Shown: piece after piece, positions 17,169-25,825 of the stretch
Layout of the letters: the number at the start of each line of letters is the position of its first letter
Position numbering within the stretch: position 1 is the stretch's first letter
Origin: Candidatus Defluviibacterium haderslevense
Lineage (GTDB): Bacteria; Bacteroidota; Bacteroidia; Chitinophagales; Saprospiraceae
DNA length: 64,000 bases
NCBI GenBank assembly: GCA_016712225.1
Contig: JADJRL010000003.1
Span: 2,865,501-2,929,500, forward strand
Reading direction: 5' to 3'
Translations under genes and position numbers: made by a program
Notes under the pieces: model-generated
Database searches by the model: none
Told to the model about the DNA's origin: nothing
What the model saw: the letters and a program-made list of their open reading frames with translations, nothing else

Positions 17169-18392
17169 TTAGATTTTTGTGAATCTTTTTAAAGCTGACT
17201 TTTGATCTTGACAAGTAATTTGCAGTATATAATTTCCAGGTTTTAGAGCGCATATGGCTGACTTTAAAGCTAAATCAGTTGTAAATTGTTGTTCATTACC
17301 AACAACATCAATAATGCGGTAATATTTAGGGATCAGGCCATTTGGAAGATCTATATGACTCAAACGACTCAAGGGATTTGGAGATATTTCGAATGTAAAT
17401 TCAGCATGAGTTTCAGCTGTTTTAAGCAAACCTGAAACATTCCAAAGACTCATATCACTTATAGCATTTCCGGTACAAATTTTGTCACCAATTGGCGACC
17501 AGCTGACTGCATTAATTTTACCACTATCAGATATTCCAAAACTTGAAATCATTTTTCCAGTTGCAAATTCCCAAATTTTACAAGTTGAATCTGATGAGGC
17601 TGAAACAATTTTTGTTCCATCGGGAGAAATGTCAATCTGATTAACCGCATTTCTATGTCCTGAGATGGTTTGAATTAGAGTACTTGAATTGGCATCCCAT
17701 ATTTTTATTTTTTTATCACTAGAGGCTGAGATGATGGATTTGGAATCAGGAGTAAATTTTACGAAATTCACATCAGATACATGTCCCGTATAGGTATTTA
17801 AAAGTTTACCAGTTAGATCCCAGGTTTTAATTTTATCATCTGCACCACCAGAAACAATTTTGGTTCCATCTAAAGAATAAGCCACTGAATTGACAAAATT
17901 TAAATGAGCATTTATATCTGAAATAGGTTGACCCGAAGAGATATCATAGGTTTTTAATTTTCCATTAGAACACCCTACTGCTAATTCTTTTCCATTAGGT
18001 GAAAATGCAATTGAAAAACCATAACTAGCGCCAGTTTTGATCGTATTAATGAGTGTGGGAATCGCCTTAGTATTATCAAAAATTAGTATATTTCCAAGCT
18101 CTTCAATTGAGGCAATGTAATGATTATTTGAACTAAAGCCAATCCCCATAATGCACATAAAATTTGATCCGACTTCATAATCCCATAATAATGTGCCTGT
18201 GTTTACATCAAACATTCTTATTGCGGCGGGGTGACAATCCGTGCCACTAATTACTTTTGTGCCATCACCATTGAAGGCTATGCTGTTTATGGAATTAAAA
18301 TATGGGTTTGATTTTTTTGACCAAATCAAACTTTGACTTTGAACGCCAATACTACAAATAAAAGTAAAAATGATAATCCAATATATTTTCAT
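17169..18392 (-). CDS. Secreted WD40-repeat protein with T9SS sorting domain
   Basis: A 407-aa protein: a signal peptide (IIIFTFICSIGVQSQ), then about seven WD40 blades (SVAYSLDGTKIVSGGADDKI; TWDLTGKLLNTYTGH; FVKFTPDSKSIISASSDKKI; IWDANSSTLIQTISGH; WNVSG). A type A sorting domain closes it (FEISPNPLSRLSHIDL, KPGNYILQITCQDQ). The blades form a beta-propeller scaffold, and outside the cell it is probably a binding protein. It lies 3 bp after the next gene upstream (18396), so it shares a transcript with the CxxC barrel gene. Target unknown. Confidence 0.85.
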   Translation of the reverse strand: MKIYWIIIFTFICSIGVQSQSLIWSKKSNPYFNSINSIAFNGDGTKVISGTDCHPAAIRMFDVNTGTLLWDYEVGSNFMCIMGIGFSSNNHYIASIEELGNILIFDNTKAIPTLINTIKTGASYGFSIAFSPNGKELAVGCSNGKLKTYDISSGQPISDINAHLNFVNSVAYSLDGTKIVSGGADDKIKTWDLTGKLLNTYTGHVSDVNFVKFTPDSKSIISASSDKKIKIWDANSSTLIQTISGHRNAVNQIDISPDGTKIVSASSDSTCKIWEFATGKMISSFGISDSGKINAVSWSPIGDKICTGNAISDMSLWNVSGLLKTAETHAEFTFEISPNPLSRLSHIDLPNGLIPKYYRIIDVVGNEQQFTTDLALKSAICALKPGNYILQITCQDQKSALKRFTKI

Positions 18393-18395
18393 GAT

Positions 18396-19301
18396 CTAAA
18401 AATTATAAAGTAAATGTATGTTATGTTTGAAGTTATTATCTATTAAATGATTCGATTGGTAAATGGGAACCTGAGTATTCACTCCAATGGATACTCTTCG
18501 TAAATATAAGTCTATTCCCAGACTTGTCTGTAGTGATTGACCGCCACTTGTATTGAGCACCGTTTTGTAGTGCTTATTGTATTGATTGTTTTCATAGTGA
18601 ATACCTATGCTTGGCAAAAGGGAATAGGATTGTATCGTTTTCCAATAAAAAAAATTTGTATTCACTGAACATTTATTTCCAAATTTAAAGTGATTGGAAT
18701 TGACGTTGTTGAATTGATAAAGGATGTTTGTGTTCAGTCCTACTTTACGATGTCGAATGGTGTGGATAAAATCCAAAATAATATCAGTAGATCCGGTTCC
18801 TAATTGGAGGTTAGGGTTTAATTGTTGCTCTGAATTTAATTCATTATATGTTCCGGTAGGCCATTTAATCCCACCACCCACTTGTAAATTATTTTTCCAA
18901 GTTTTATTTAAAGAATCACCAGAATTATACAGCGTTACATTCGCAATAGTTGATACGTCTCCTATGCCACTTACAAAAGATTTCAATCCATGGTCAATTT
19001 GTTCATGAAATCCAAGGGGTACAAATACAAATAATTGAACTTTCTTAGTTATGTGATATCTTCCTCTAATCTCTAAGGTTTGGAAGCGTTCAGAAGAATA
19101 CTTATTATCTTCAATATCATATACTGGGTGTTCAGATTTAAAGGATTGGTAAGTATAATTCAATCCGAAAAAATGTTTGTGATATTGTGGAAGAATTCCA
19201 AAATAAGTTCCCCCAATTCCACATCCACAAATATCACAGGCAGAAAGCTGTATATGGAAACCAATAAGAAAGAGGAAGGCAATAAGGTAATTTTTTTTCA
19301 T
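18396..19301 (-). CDS. Outer-membrane protein with CDICGCG start, metal cluster
   Basis: About 301 aa from the ATG at 19301. The first ATG of the longer frame (19343) lies inside a terminator-like hairpin, so it is unlikely. The signal peptide (MKKNYLIAFLFLIGFHIQLSA) ends at a CDICGCG segment, a Cys-rich mature N-terminus seen in a family of Bacteroidota barrels found near copper genes (recalled, not searched). The rest is barrel-like: NYTYQSFKS, RYHITKKVQLFVFVPLGF, ILDFIHTIRHRKVGLNTN, SIGVNTQVPIY, NIHLLYNF. It probably passes or senses a metal at the outer membrane. Confidence 0.7.
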   Translation of the reverse strand: MKKNYLIAFLFLIGFHIQLSACDICGCGIGGTYFGILPQYHKHFFGLNYTYQSFKSEHPVYDIEDNKYSSERFQTLEIRGRYHITKKVQLFVFVPLGFHEQIDHGLKSFVSGIGDVSTIANVTLYNSGDSLNKTWKNNLQVGGGIKWPTGTYNELNSEQQLNPNLQLGTGSTDIILDFIHTIRHRKVGLNTNILYQFNNVNSNHFKFGNKCSVNTNFFYWKTIQSYSLLPSIGIHYENNQYNKHYKTVLNTSGGQSLQTSLGIDLYLRRVSIGVNTQVPIYQSNHLIDNNFKHNIHLLYNF

Positions 19302-19317
19302 AAGTATACTTTTAAAA

Positions 19318-19355
19318 CTTGCCAAAACAATGTTGTATAGCATTGTTTCGGCAAG
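19318..19355 (-). terminator. Hairpin after the His-rich lipoprotein gene
   Basis: CTTGCC at 19318-19323 pairs with GGCAAG at 19350-19355, with an inner AACAATG/CATTGTT stem, followed on the minus strand by a short T-rich run. It lies 19 bp after the stop of the 19374 gene and covers the false upstream start of the next gene. Could terminate or attenuate. Confidence 0.65.
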
Positions 19356-19373
19356 CTTTGAATTTTTAAACGA

Positions 19374-19775
19374 TTAAGGATTTAATACGAAATGCACGGT
19401 ATCTCTAACTTCATGCTCACTGTGATCGCTAACAACGACGAACATAGTTACATGGGTAACGCTTGTAATGTTTGTAGGCGTATAGGATTCATTAATGGTG
19501 TAGTTTGTGGCATCATGAACTTCAAGATCTTTATTGAATAATACAGAGCCATTGCTGTCATTTGTGATTTTGATATTCATCTCATGAAGACTTTCGTCTG
19601 TCACTGTTCCAGTTATATGAACGTGAGAACTTGCCGGAAGTGAAGCATTATCAGAGGGGGATGTGATCAATAAGACTGGTGGATTGGAATCATCTTCATC
19701 ATGGTGATGGCAGGATACAATAATTGAAGTCAGTGTGAGACACAATGCTAATGTTAAAAGGAATTTGATTTTCAT
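19374..19775 (-). CDS. His-rich lipoprotein with Ig-like (DUF4625-like) domain
   Basis: A 133-aa lipoprotein. The signal ends in a lipobox (TSIIVSC, Cys22), and the first mature residues are HHHDEDD, a likely metal-binding cluster. One Ig-like domain follows: LLITSPSDNASLPASSHVHITGTVTDES and a C-terminal VVVSDHSEHEVRDTVHFVLNP with more His and Glu. The fold and the DUF4625-like ending fit small surface lipoproteins near copper/zinc genes. It heads the minus-strand run toward the CxxC barrel. The metal is a guess from the composition. Confidence 0.7.
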   Translation of the reverse strand: MKIKFLLTLALCLTLTSIIVSCHHHDEDDSNPPVLLITSPSDNASLPASSHVHITGTVTDESLHEMNIKITNDSNGSVLFNKDLEVHDATNYTINESYTPTNITSVTHVTMFVVVSDHSEHEVRDTVHFVLNP

Positions 19776-20178
19776 AAATTAATTTTTTTTTAATGAATTT
19801 AAGTATATTAGTAAATAAAATTTTAAATAAAATGTGGATTAATACTGCTGCGAAAAACAATTGGGTCTAATGTTAAAAGATAAATTTGTTTATCATTCGA
19901 ATGCTTTAATCTGAATGCTGAACTCCCATGGGGCGTCTACATTAAGCTAATACATATTGAACTAAGTAATAATCACACTGGTAAAAAATCTCAAAAAATT
20001 GAAATATCTGAAAACGGGTAAAACTCAATAATAAATCATCTATAGAATGTGCACCCATGAAATTTAATTCAGATTACAAGCTTTCAGTATTAACTTGGTA
20101 TAAGGAATAAACCTTTTATAAAGCCTATAATACAAAAATTAGAATAAAATACTGTGCATCCATTCCGGCATAAATTTA
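19776..20178. other. Non-coding stretch
   Basis: About 400 AT-rich bases between two same-strand small genes. No reading frame, tRNA or strong hairpin was seen. It probably contains the promoter of the lipoprotein gene, but no clear TAnnTTTG element could be placed. Confidence 0.4.
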
Positions 20179-20565
20179 TTATACCAATGTGGGTCTGGGT
20201 GGTCTGAAGATGCCAAGAATACAGGCTTTAGGGATAAAATGCTCATCTTGAACTATTGGATTAGCCGAATGATGTTGAATATTTATTAGCTTAAGATGAA
20301 AATCTAAGGGTTGAACAATATAATCTGACGCAAGGGATTGGTTAGACAAATTCGGAAGTTGATTTTGATCTTTATTTTCAGAATTTTTGAATTGCTTTTT
20401 TAGATGACATTTACCTTTGCACTTGTTGTTAGGAATATTTCTTTGAACACAAATATTTTTAGAAATAGTTTGTTGATTTAATTTGAATGAAAGAATGATC
20501 CACGTCTTGCCAAAGCCCTGCATGAGGATCAAGATGGCTAGAAATATGGACATTATTAATTTCAT
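20179..20565 (-). CDS. Small Cys-rich membrane-anchored protein of metal clusters
   Basis: About 128 aa from the ATG at 20565. An upstream in-frame TTG (20601) would lie before the -7 element and is rejected. The N-terminus is one hydrophobic segment (MSIFLAILILMQGFGKTW), then FKLNQQTISKNICVQRNIPNNKC and the motif KCKGKCHLKKQ. This order, I-x-x-x-C plus C-x-G-x-C-H-L, is a recurring small protein of Bacteroidota beside copper/heavy-metal genes (from memory, no name known to me). The C-terminus is Pro/Arg-rich and variable. Probably periplasmic and metal-related. Confidence 0.7.
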   Translation of the reverse strand: MKLIMSIFLAILILMQGFGKTWIILSFKLNQQTISKNICVQRNIPNNKCKGKCHLKKQFKNSENKDQNQLPNLSNQSLASDYIVQPLDFHLKLINIQHHSANPIVQDEHFIPKACILGIFRPPRPTLV

Positions 20566-20588
20566 AAAAAAATAAGTATGACGTTTTA

Positions 20589-20596
20589 CAAAGATA
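20589..20596 (-). promoter_or_regulatory. -7 promoter element of the small Cys-rich gene
   Basis: On the minus strand it reads TATCTTTG, a perfect TAnnTTTG match, 23 bases before the ATG at 20565. No good -33 TTG is seen. It helps decide the start. Confidence 0.5.
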
Positions 20597-20747
20597 ATCA
20601 ATTAATGAATAAATCCTGATAAAGATATTTCAAATCTATGTTGTTTGATTTACTCCCAAAAATTTTATATTAGGACTAATTTGTCTTTTTTAACAAAATG
20701 CTTTGATTTTTGTTTAAAACTGCAATGGAGTAATTATGATAAACAGA

Positions 20748-21404
20748 TTAATCTATCTTCATTTCCGGAATATCGCCCTCTACGATTAATTTACCTTCCG
20801 TGGATTGGATAATATGTTCCACTGAAACGCCAGGTGCGCGTTCCAATAATTTAAAACCATCTTCAGTTACTTCCAATACGGCTAATTCTGTAACTATTTT
20901 TTTGACACAGGCTACTCCGGTAAGAGGAAGGGAGCATTCTTTGAGAAGTTTCGATTCGCCGGCTTTATTGACATGCATCATGGCCACTATAATATTATCT
21001 GCTGACGCTACAAGATCCATAGCACCGCCCATACCTTTGACCATCTTGCCAGGAATTTTCCAATTGGCGATATCACCGCGTTCTGATACTTCCATCGCTC
21101 CAAGGACAGTAAGGTGAACGTGTTGGCCTCGGATCATGGCAAAACTGGTGGCAGAATCAAACAAGGATGCGCCGGGTTTCAATGTAACCGTTTGCTTTCC
21201 GGCATTGATCATATCGGCATCTTCTTCACCTTCAAAAGGGAAGGGGCCCATGCCTAATATTCCATTTTCAGATTGGAATTCTACACTCATTCCCTGAGGA
21301 ACATAATTAGCCACTAAGGTAGGAATTCCGATACCGAGATTCACATACATGCCATCATGTAATTCCTGTGCTATACGTTTAGCGATTCCTATTTTATCTA
21401 GCAT
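20748..21404 (-). CDS. scoB: 3-oxoacid CoA-transferase subunit B
   Basis: The 218-aa beta subunit of a class I CoA-transferase (SCOT-type, EC 2.8.3.5), which moves CoA from succinyl-CoA to acetoacetate. Seen: ELHDGMYVNLGIGIPTLVANYVP at 15-37 and the catalytic-glutamate motif SENGILGMGPFPF at ~45-57, then GGAMDLVASADNIIVAMMH and KLLKECSLPLTGVACV. It follows the alpha subunit by 11 bp. With scoA it lets the cell use ketone bodies or acetoacetate. Confidence 0.92.
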   Translation of the reverse strand: MLDKIGIAKRIAQELHDGMYVNLGIGIPTLVANYVPQGMSVEFQSENGILGMGPFPFEGEEDADMINAGKQTVTLKPGASLFDSATSFAMIRGQHVHLTVLGAMEVSERGDIANWKIPGKMVKGMGGAMDLVASADNIIVAMMHVNKAGESKLLKECSLPLTGVACVKKIVTELAVLEVTEDGFKLLERAPGVSVEHIIQSTEGKLIVEGDIPEMKID

Positions 21405-21415
21405 ATATTTCTAAT

Positions 21416-22114
21416 TTAAGGTCTTGGTCTGACGGTTCGTTGTTCAATTCTTTTTTCATAATGCGCTCCCTGGAAGATGCGTTGGACGAAGATTCCCGGA
21501 GTATGTATTTGATTGGGATCTAGCATTCCCGGTTCTACGAGTTCTTCGACTTCAGCTATGGTTATTTTACCGGCCATAGCCATTAGTGGATTGAAATTCC
21601 GGGCTGTTCCTTTATAAATTAAATTGCCTTCTGTATCACCCTTCCAGGCTTTGACTATAGCGAAGTCAGCTGTCAGCGCCATTTCGAGTATGTGTGGTTT
21701 GCCATTGAAGATCCGAACTTCTTTGCCATGAGCAATCTCAGTTCCATATCCAGCTGGTGTAAAGAATGCAGGTATACCAGCTCCTCCAGCACGACAGCGT
21801 TCAGCTAAGGATCCCTGAGGAATTAAATCCACTTCCAATTCTCCACTCAACATTTGTCGTTCGAACTCATCGTTTTCTCCTACATAAGATGATACCATTT
21901 TTTTGATCTGACGACTTTGGAGTAAAAGGCCCAGTCCAAAATGATCCACCCCAGCATTATTCGATATACAAGTTAGACCACTTATACCTTTGCGAACGAG
22001 TGCTGCTATACAATTCTCAGGAATCCCACACAAGCCAAAACCTCCTAACATGATCGTCATATTACTCTGGATGTCCCTGATGGCCTCATCTGCACTGCTT
22101 ACGATTTTATTCAT
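21416..22114 (-). CDS. scoA: 3-oxoacid CoA-transferase subunit A
   Basis: The 232-aa alpha subunit, partner of scoB in the same operon. Seen: the CoA-binding motif MLGGFGLCGIPENCIAALV (residues 22-40), ISNNAGVDHFGLGLLL, SYVGENDEFERQML, IPAFFTPAGYGTEIAHG and KGTARNFNPLMAMAGKITI. The order alpha then beta, both about 220 aa, matches bacterial split SCOT enzymes. Divergent from the threonine aldolase gene, with an 82-bp shared upstream region. Confidence 0.92.
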   Translation of the reverse strand: MNKIVSSADEAIRDIQSNMTIMLGGFGLCGIPENCIAALVRKGISGLTCISNNAGVDHFGLGLLLQSRQIKKMVSSYVGENDEFERQMLSGELEVDLIPQGSLAERCRAGGAGIPAFFTPAGYGTEIAHGKEVRIFNGKPHILEMALTADFAIVKAWKGDTEGNLIYKGTARNFNPLMAMAGKITIAEVEELVEPGMLDPNQIHTPGIFVQRIFQGAHYEKRIEQRTVRPRP

Positions 22115-22196
22115 ATCTTGCGTTTAGAATTAGATGTGACAAAGATGCTATAATCTTGGGGACATTTGTTGAAATTAAACATAAAAAATTGGATGA

Positions 22197-23228
22197 ATGA
22201 GTTGGAATATCAATCTAATCAGCGATACAGTGACGAAGCCTACCCAAGGAATGCTTGAGGCGATGATGCATGCAGAAGTCGGCGATGATGTATTTAATGA
22301 AGATCCCACAGTCCAACAATTGGAAGATCGATTGGCGCAGATGTTTGGACATGAAGCAGGACTGTTTTGCCCTTCCGGTACGATGACCAATCAGATCGCG
22401 ATTAAAGCACATACCCAACCGCTGGACGAAATGATCTGTGATGTCCAGTCTCATGTCTATCAGTACGAAGTCGGAGGCTATGCCTTCCACAGTCAGATAG
22501 CAGTTAATCCAATACATGGTGACCAAGGAAAATTATCTGTAAAGCTGCTACAAGATCAGGTCAAAGCACCATTCGATTGGTTGCCCAGGACCAAACTTGT
22601 GGTGTTAGAAAATACATGTAATCGAGCCGGTGGCAATTATTACGCATTGTCTGAGATGCAATCCATAGCTGAATTTTGTAAGCAACATCAATTGACCTTG
22701 CATTTGGATGGTGCACGAATATTTAATGCAATAGTTGCTTCAGGACAATCAGCGATGGATATAGGCCCCATATTTGATTCTATATCCATTTGTTTGTCTA
22801 AGGGCTTAGGGGCACCAATTGGCTCAGTACTTATAGGAAATAAACCATGGATTCAATATTGTCGTAGGATACGTAAAGTGATGGGCGGTGGCATGCGTCA
22901 GGTAGGGTTACTCGCAGCAGCAGGATCCTATGCATTAGATCATCACATTCTAAGATTAAAGGAAGATCATCGCCGAGCTAAAGTCATTGAAGCTGCATTA
23001 CAGTGCACCAACTATGTCAGTTTGGTTATTCCTGTGAGCACGAACATTATCATTTTTAATTTAATACCTGACTTAAGTCCTCTATCTTTTATTGATCAAT
23101 TAAGATCACATGGCATCAATGCATCAGCATTTGGCAAACAATCGGTGCGATTTGTGACGCATCTGGATATTGATGATGCAATGATTGAGGAAGTTTGTGA
23201 AGTGTTGGAGAAAAAGATAAAATATTAG
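22197..23228 (+). CDS. ltaE: Low-specificity L-threonine aldolase
   Basis: A 343-aa PLP enzyme of fold type I (EC 4.1.2.48) that cleaves L-threonine or L-allo-threonine to glycine and acetaldehyde. Seen: DTVTKPTQGMLEAM, GDDVFNEDPTVQQLEDRLA, GHEAGLFCPSGTMTNQIA, HLDGARIFNA (the Asp that contacts the PLP ring) and the Schiff-base lysine motif SICLSKGLGAPIGSV (Lys ~202). Length and motif order are typical. It is alone on its strand between CoA-transferase and T9SS genes, so its metabolic link is only glycine supply. Confidence 0.93.
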   Translation: MSWNINLISDTVTKPTQGMLEAMMHAEVGDDVFNEDPTVQQLEDRLAQMFGHEAGLFCPSGTMTNQIAIKAHTQPLDEMICDVQSHVYQYEVGGYAFHSQIAVNPIHGDQGKLSVKLLQDQVKAPFDWLPRTKLVVLENTCNRAGGNYYALSEMQSIAEFCKQHQLTLHLDGARIFNAIVASGQSAMDIGPIFDSISICLSKGLGAPIGSVLIGNKPWIQYCRRIRKVMGGGMRQVGLLAAAGSYALDHHILRLKEDHRRAKVIEAALQCTNYVSLVIPVSTNIIIFNLIPDLSPLSFIDQLRSHGINASAFGKQSVRFVTHLDIDDAMIEEVCEVLEKKIKY

Positions 23229-23362
23229 CTTGATTATTTCGAAGTAAAAAAATGATAGAAAGGATTAGAAATATATTTTTAGGGATGAACCAGAATTCAA
23301 CAGTATGTAATAATCTAAAATGCGATCAAAATAATTTATATTGGTGCATCCTTGTAAATTAA

Positions 23363-24919
23363 TTAAATCCTAATTAACTTTTCACTCTGTAATATTTTAT
23401 TATTTCTATCTGTAATTTGTAAAATATAATTACCAGCTGGAACACGTTCTAAAGACCAAAATATCTGATCCTCACTTTGACAATAATGTGTGCTGGACCA
23501 GACTGTTTTTCCATTGAGATCAATGAGCTGAAAATGCAAAGGACCTGCTTCATGCCATCTACATAATATCTGTAATTGGTCTGTAAATGGATTCGGAAAT
23601 ATTTTAAATGGCTTTGCCTTACCAAGCTTTAAATCTTGTGTACTTACAACTTCATTACATCCAGGGATTAGACATCCATCATCATCTAAGTGCATGATGT
23701 AAGATCTTATTCGTTTATATCTATCATCATATAATGCACCAACTACAACTAAGCCACCTCTTGGACTAATTGCTATTTGCGAACCAGACACCCACCCAAG
23801 GCTATCCTTAACAGCATCACCAGGAATATACCGTTTATACCATAGACTATCTCCAATATATGAAAATTTATAAAGAATCATGGTTCCATATGTTGAACTA
23901 CCTTGACCAAGCACTATATATTCTGAATCATGCTTAGTACTAATTAATTCCCAATAAAATTGTAATGGAGATGGAATTTCTGTTTCTGCTTTATTATACA
24001 TCATGACTTCCCAACGTATGGTATCAAAATTTGAACTTACTCGTACGGGGTGAGAGAATAATTTGTCAATTTTTACATTATTCTTATAGCCAACATAAAA
24101 ATCTGGTGCCATTACAAAATCTCCATCTTTCCTCTGATGAATAATCCGATCTGGCAGAATATAACGACTTAATGGCACACTTGAATTTAAAAGTTTTGAT
24201 GATAAAATTTTTCCATCTCTATCAACGATCCATTGAGTCATTCTAGACGAATAAATGTTTTGCAGATCATGACTAATTCCAACTATTTGGTACAAACTAT
24301 CTGATAATCTTTTAATCCAATATGGAGCAATTCTTTTACTATCTATTTCTTTAATTATAATTCTATTTATTAAGTTCAATTCATTATTCAGCTCAAGAAT
24401 CTCAATCTTATTCTGTTCATTATATGAAAATGTTCCAATGATAAGTGTATTTTTTGTCGAATCATAGTTTAAACTTATCACTATTCCAAAGGTATCATCT
24501 ATAAAAGAATTAGTTTTTAGAATTTTACCAGTTTGAATGTTCAATTTTAATATGTAACTTAGGTAAGCACCAGTATCATTAACAAATCTATGTTGTGAAA
24601 AATAACAGATACTGTCCGATTCATTGAGAAATTGAAAGAAATTATTAGCAATAAACCTATAATCATACAATGGATCCCATAACGTGTCAAAACCAATTCG
24701 ATTTCCATTATAATCAAATTTTGTCCAAAATGGAATAAGGTTAGATCTAGAAGAATCTTGATAATCACCAATTACATAAATATAGTCTTGTCTGGGGAAT
24801 ACTGAATAATGCTGACTTTGTCCAAAGGTATCATGATCAATGATTTTGCTAAAATATTGTGCATGGATGAAATCAATAAGTAGTATGCTCGCAATAAATA
24901 GCAGTAATGTCTTCTTCAT
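23363..24919 (-). CDS. T9SS-secreted protein, beta-rich, function unknown
   Basis: A 518-aa protein with a signal peptide (LLLFIASILLIDFIHAQ) and a type A sorting domain at the end (FKIFPNPFTDQLQILC, VPAGNYILQITDR). The middle ~420 residues look like a large beta-propeller of delivery-report style repeats (SGSQIAISPRGGLVVVGALYD). No enzyme motif was found. It is the only gene on the minus strand here, with a 360-bp spacer (24920-25283) before the toxin-antitoxin operon. Confidence 0.75.
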   Translation of the reverse strand: MKKTLLLFIASILLIDFIHAQYFSKIIDHDTFGQSQHYSVFPRQDYIYVIGDYQDSSRSNLIPFWTKFDYNGNRIGFDTLWDPLYDYRFIANNFFQFLNESDSICYFSQHRFVNDTGAYLSYILKLNIQTGKILKTNSFIDDTFGIVISLNYDSTKNTLIIGTFSYNEQNKIEILELNNELNLINRIIIKEIDSKRIAPYWIKRLSDSLYQIVGISHDLQNIYSSRMTQWIVDRDGKILSSKLLNSSVPLSRYILPDRIIHQRKDGDFVMAPDFYVGYKNNVKIDKLFSHPVRVSSNFDTIRWEVMMYNKAETEIPSPLQFYWELISTKHDSEYIVLGQGSSTYGTMILYKFSYIGDSLWYKRYIPGDAVKDSLGWVSGSQIAISPRGGLVVVGALYDDRYKRIRSYIMHLDDDGCLIPGCNEVVSTQDLKLGKAKPFKIFPNPFTDQLQILCRWHEAGPLHFQLIDLNGKTVWSSTHYCQSEDQIFWSLERVPAGNYILQITDRNNKILQSEKLIRI

Positions 24920-25042
24920 ATCAGGTATTTAACTAGGGAGTTGGATTACCTAGTTATACATTTATGACACAAGTTAAGATACATTTAAGGAAGCAAGTAA
25001 CAAAATGGATGTCTATATTTTGAATCCTATAAATCCTTATCA

Positions 25043-25115
25043 TCCCAAAAATCCCATCCATCAGTTTAGGGACTGGGTTCAGTCAATATTCACACATTGG
25101 TTCAGTATAAAACCT
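25043..25115. repeat. Imperfect repeat left of the toxin-antitoxin genes
   Basis: This stretch starts TCCCAAAAATCC and ends TAAAACCT. A related copy lies at 26011-26081 on the other side of parDE. The shared order is TCCCAAAAATCC, CAGT, TATTCA, a CA-rich part, GATTCAATAT or GGTTCAGTAT, and AAACCT. Confidence 0.45.
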
Positions 25116-25237
25116 AAAAAAGAAGAAATTAAATCCAAGGTAATCCTTAACTAAATACATAAACCGAATTTAAACAGTTTCGAATGATTATTTATCATAT
25201 TTTACCTAATTATAAAGTCACAAAGGATTAAAAAAAC

Positions 25238-25268
25238 TTGGCATAAATACCAAATATTGGTATCTTTG
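25238..25268 (+). promoter_or_regulatory. Promoter and palindromic operator of the toxin-antitoxin operon
   Basis: A -33 TTG (25238-25240) and a -7 TATCTTTG (25261-25268) are 20 bases apart, the classical Bacteroidota spacing. The inverted repeat ATACCAA-ATA-TTGGTAT (25247-25263) fills the spacer and overlaps the -7 box, as expected for an autoregulating ribbon-helix-helix antitoxin. Confidence 0.75.
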
Positions 25269-25283
25269 TAATAAAACAGTGAA

Positions 25284-25529
25284 ATGGCAAAGAATACATC
25301 GGTAACATTAGGCGAACATTTCGAACAAATAATAGAGAAAAGTATTGAATCTGGAAGATATGCTTCTGCTAGCGAAGTAATTAGAGAAGGTCTTAGATTA
25401 GTAGATGAAAGAGAACAGAAAATAAATATTTTAAGGGGCGCTATTGAAGCAGGTGAAAAAAGTGGCTATGTGAAAGACTTTGACCCGGTCAAACATCTTG
25501 AAAAACTAAATAAAAATTTCAAGCAATGA
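25284..25529 (+). CDS. parD: ParD-family antitoxin
   Basis: An 81-aa ribbon-helix-helix protein. The N-terminal strand and helices (NTSVTLGEHFEQIIEKSIES, then GRYASASEVIREGLRLVDER) bind DNA as a dimer; the acidic tail (FDPVKHLEKLNKNF) is expected to wrap the toxin. It neutralises ParE and represses its own operon, through the palindrome just upstream. The stop overlaps the toxin start (ATGA). This is a normal-length, intact antitoxin. Confidence 0.9.
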   Translation: MAKNTSVTLGEHFEQIIEKSIESGRYASASEVIREGLRLVDEREQKINILRGAIEAGEKSGYVKDFDPVKHLEKLNKNFKQ

Positions 25530-25825
25530 GATTTACTTTCGAAATAAGTAAACTAGCATTAAATGATTTAGATGAAATTTGGAAGTACACGGCTCAACAA
25601 TGGTCAAAACAGCAAGCAAACAAATATTACAAGGAGATTTTTCAATTGATAAATGAAATTTGCAATAATTCAGAACTTGGAAAGTCAATAGATGAGGTAA
25701 AAAAAGGACATCGAAGAATAAATGTAAAGTCACATATGATTGTTTACAAAATAGTAAATGAAAAAATTTATATTGACCGAATTTTACATCAAAAAATGGA
25801 TATTGAAAAGCACCTCATTGAATAA
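25526..25825 (+). CDS. parE: ParE/RelE-family toxin
   Basis: A 99-aa toxin of the ParE/RelE superfamily. Seen: the N-terminal FTFEISKLALNDLDEIWKY, a middle helix (QQWSKQQANKYYKEIFQLI), RINVKSHMIVYKI and a final IDRILHQKMDIEKHL. The IDRILH ending fits ParE, a gyrase poison, better than the mRNA interferase RelE, but the two cannot be told apart surely by eye. Translationally coupled to the antitoxin by a 4-bp overlap. Intact, so the pair is probably functional. Confidence 0.85.
   Translation: MRFTFEISKLALNDLDEIWKYTAQQWSKQQANKYYKEIFQLINEICNNSELGKSIDEVKKGHRRINVKSHMIVYKIVNEKIYIDRILHQKMDIEKHLIE

Noticed and set aside
25005..25154. A 49-codon frame (MDVYILNPINPYHPKNPIHQ start) before parDE
   Set aside because: It lies across the left imperfect repeat, whose right copy is not open in the same way; it reads like an intergenic repeat, not a gene.
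25526..25825. The toxin as RelE mRNA interferase
   Set aside because: The final IDRILHQ segment and the ParD-like partner fit ParE better, although this is not decisive.
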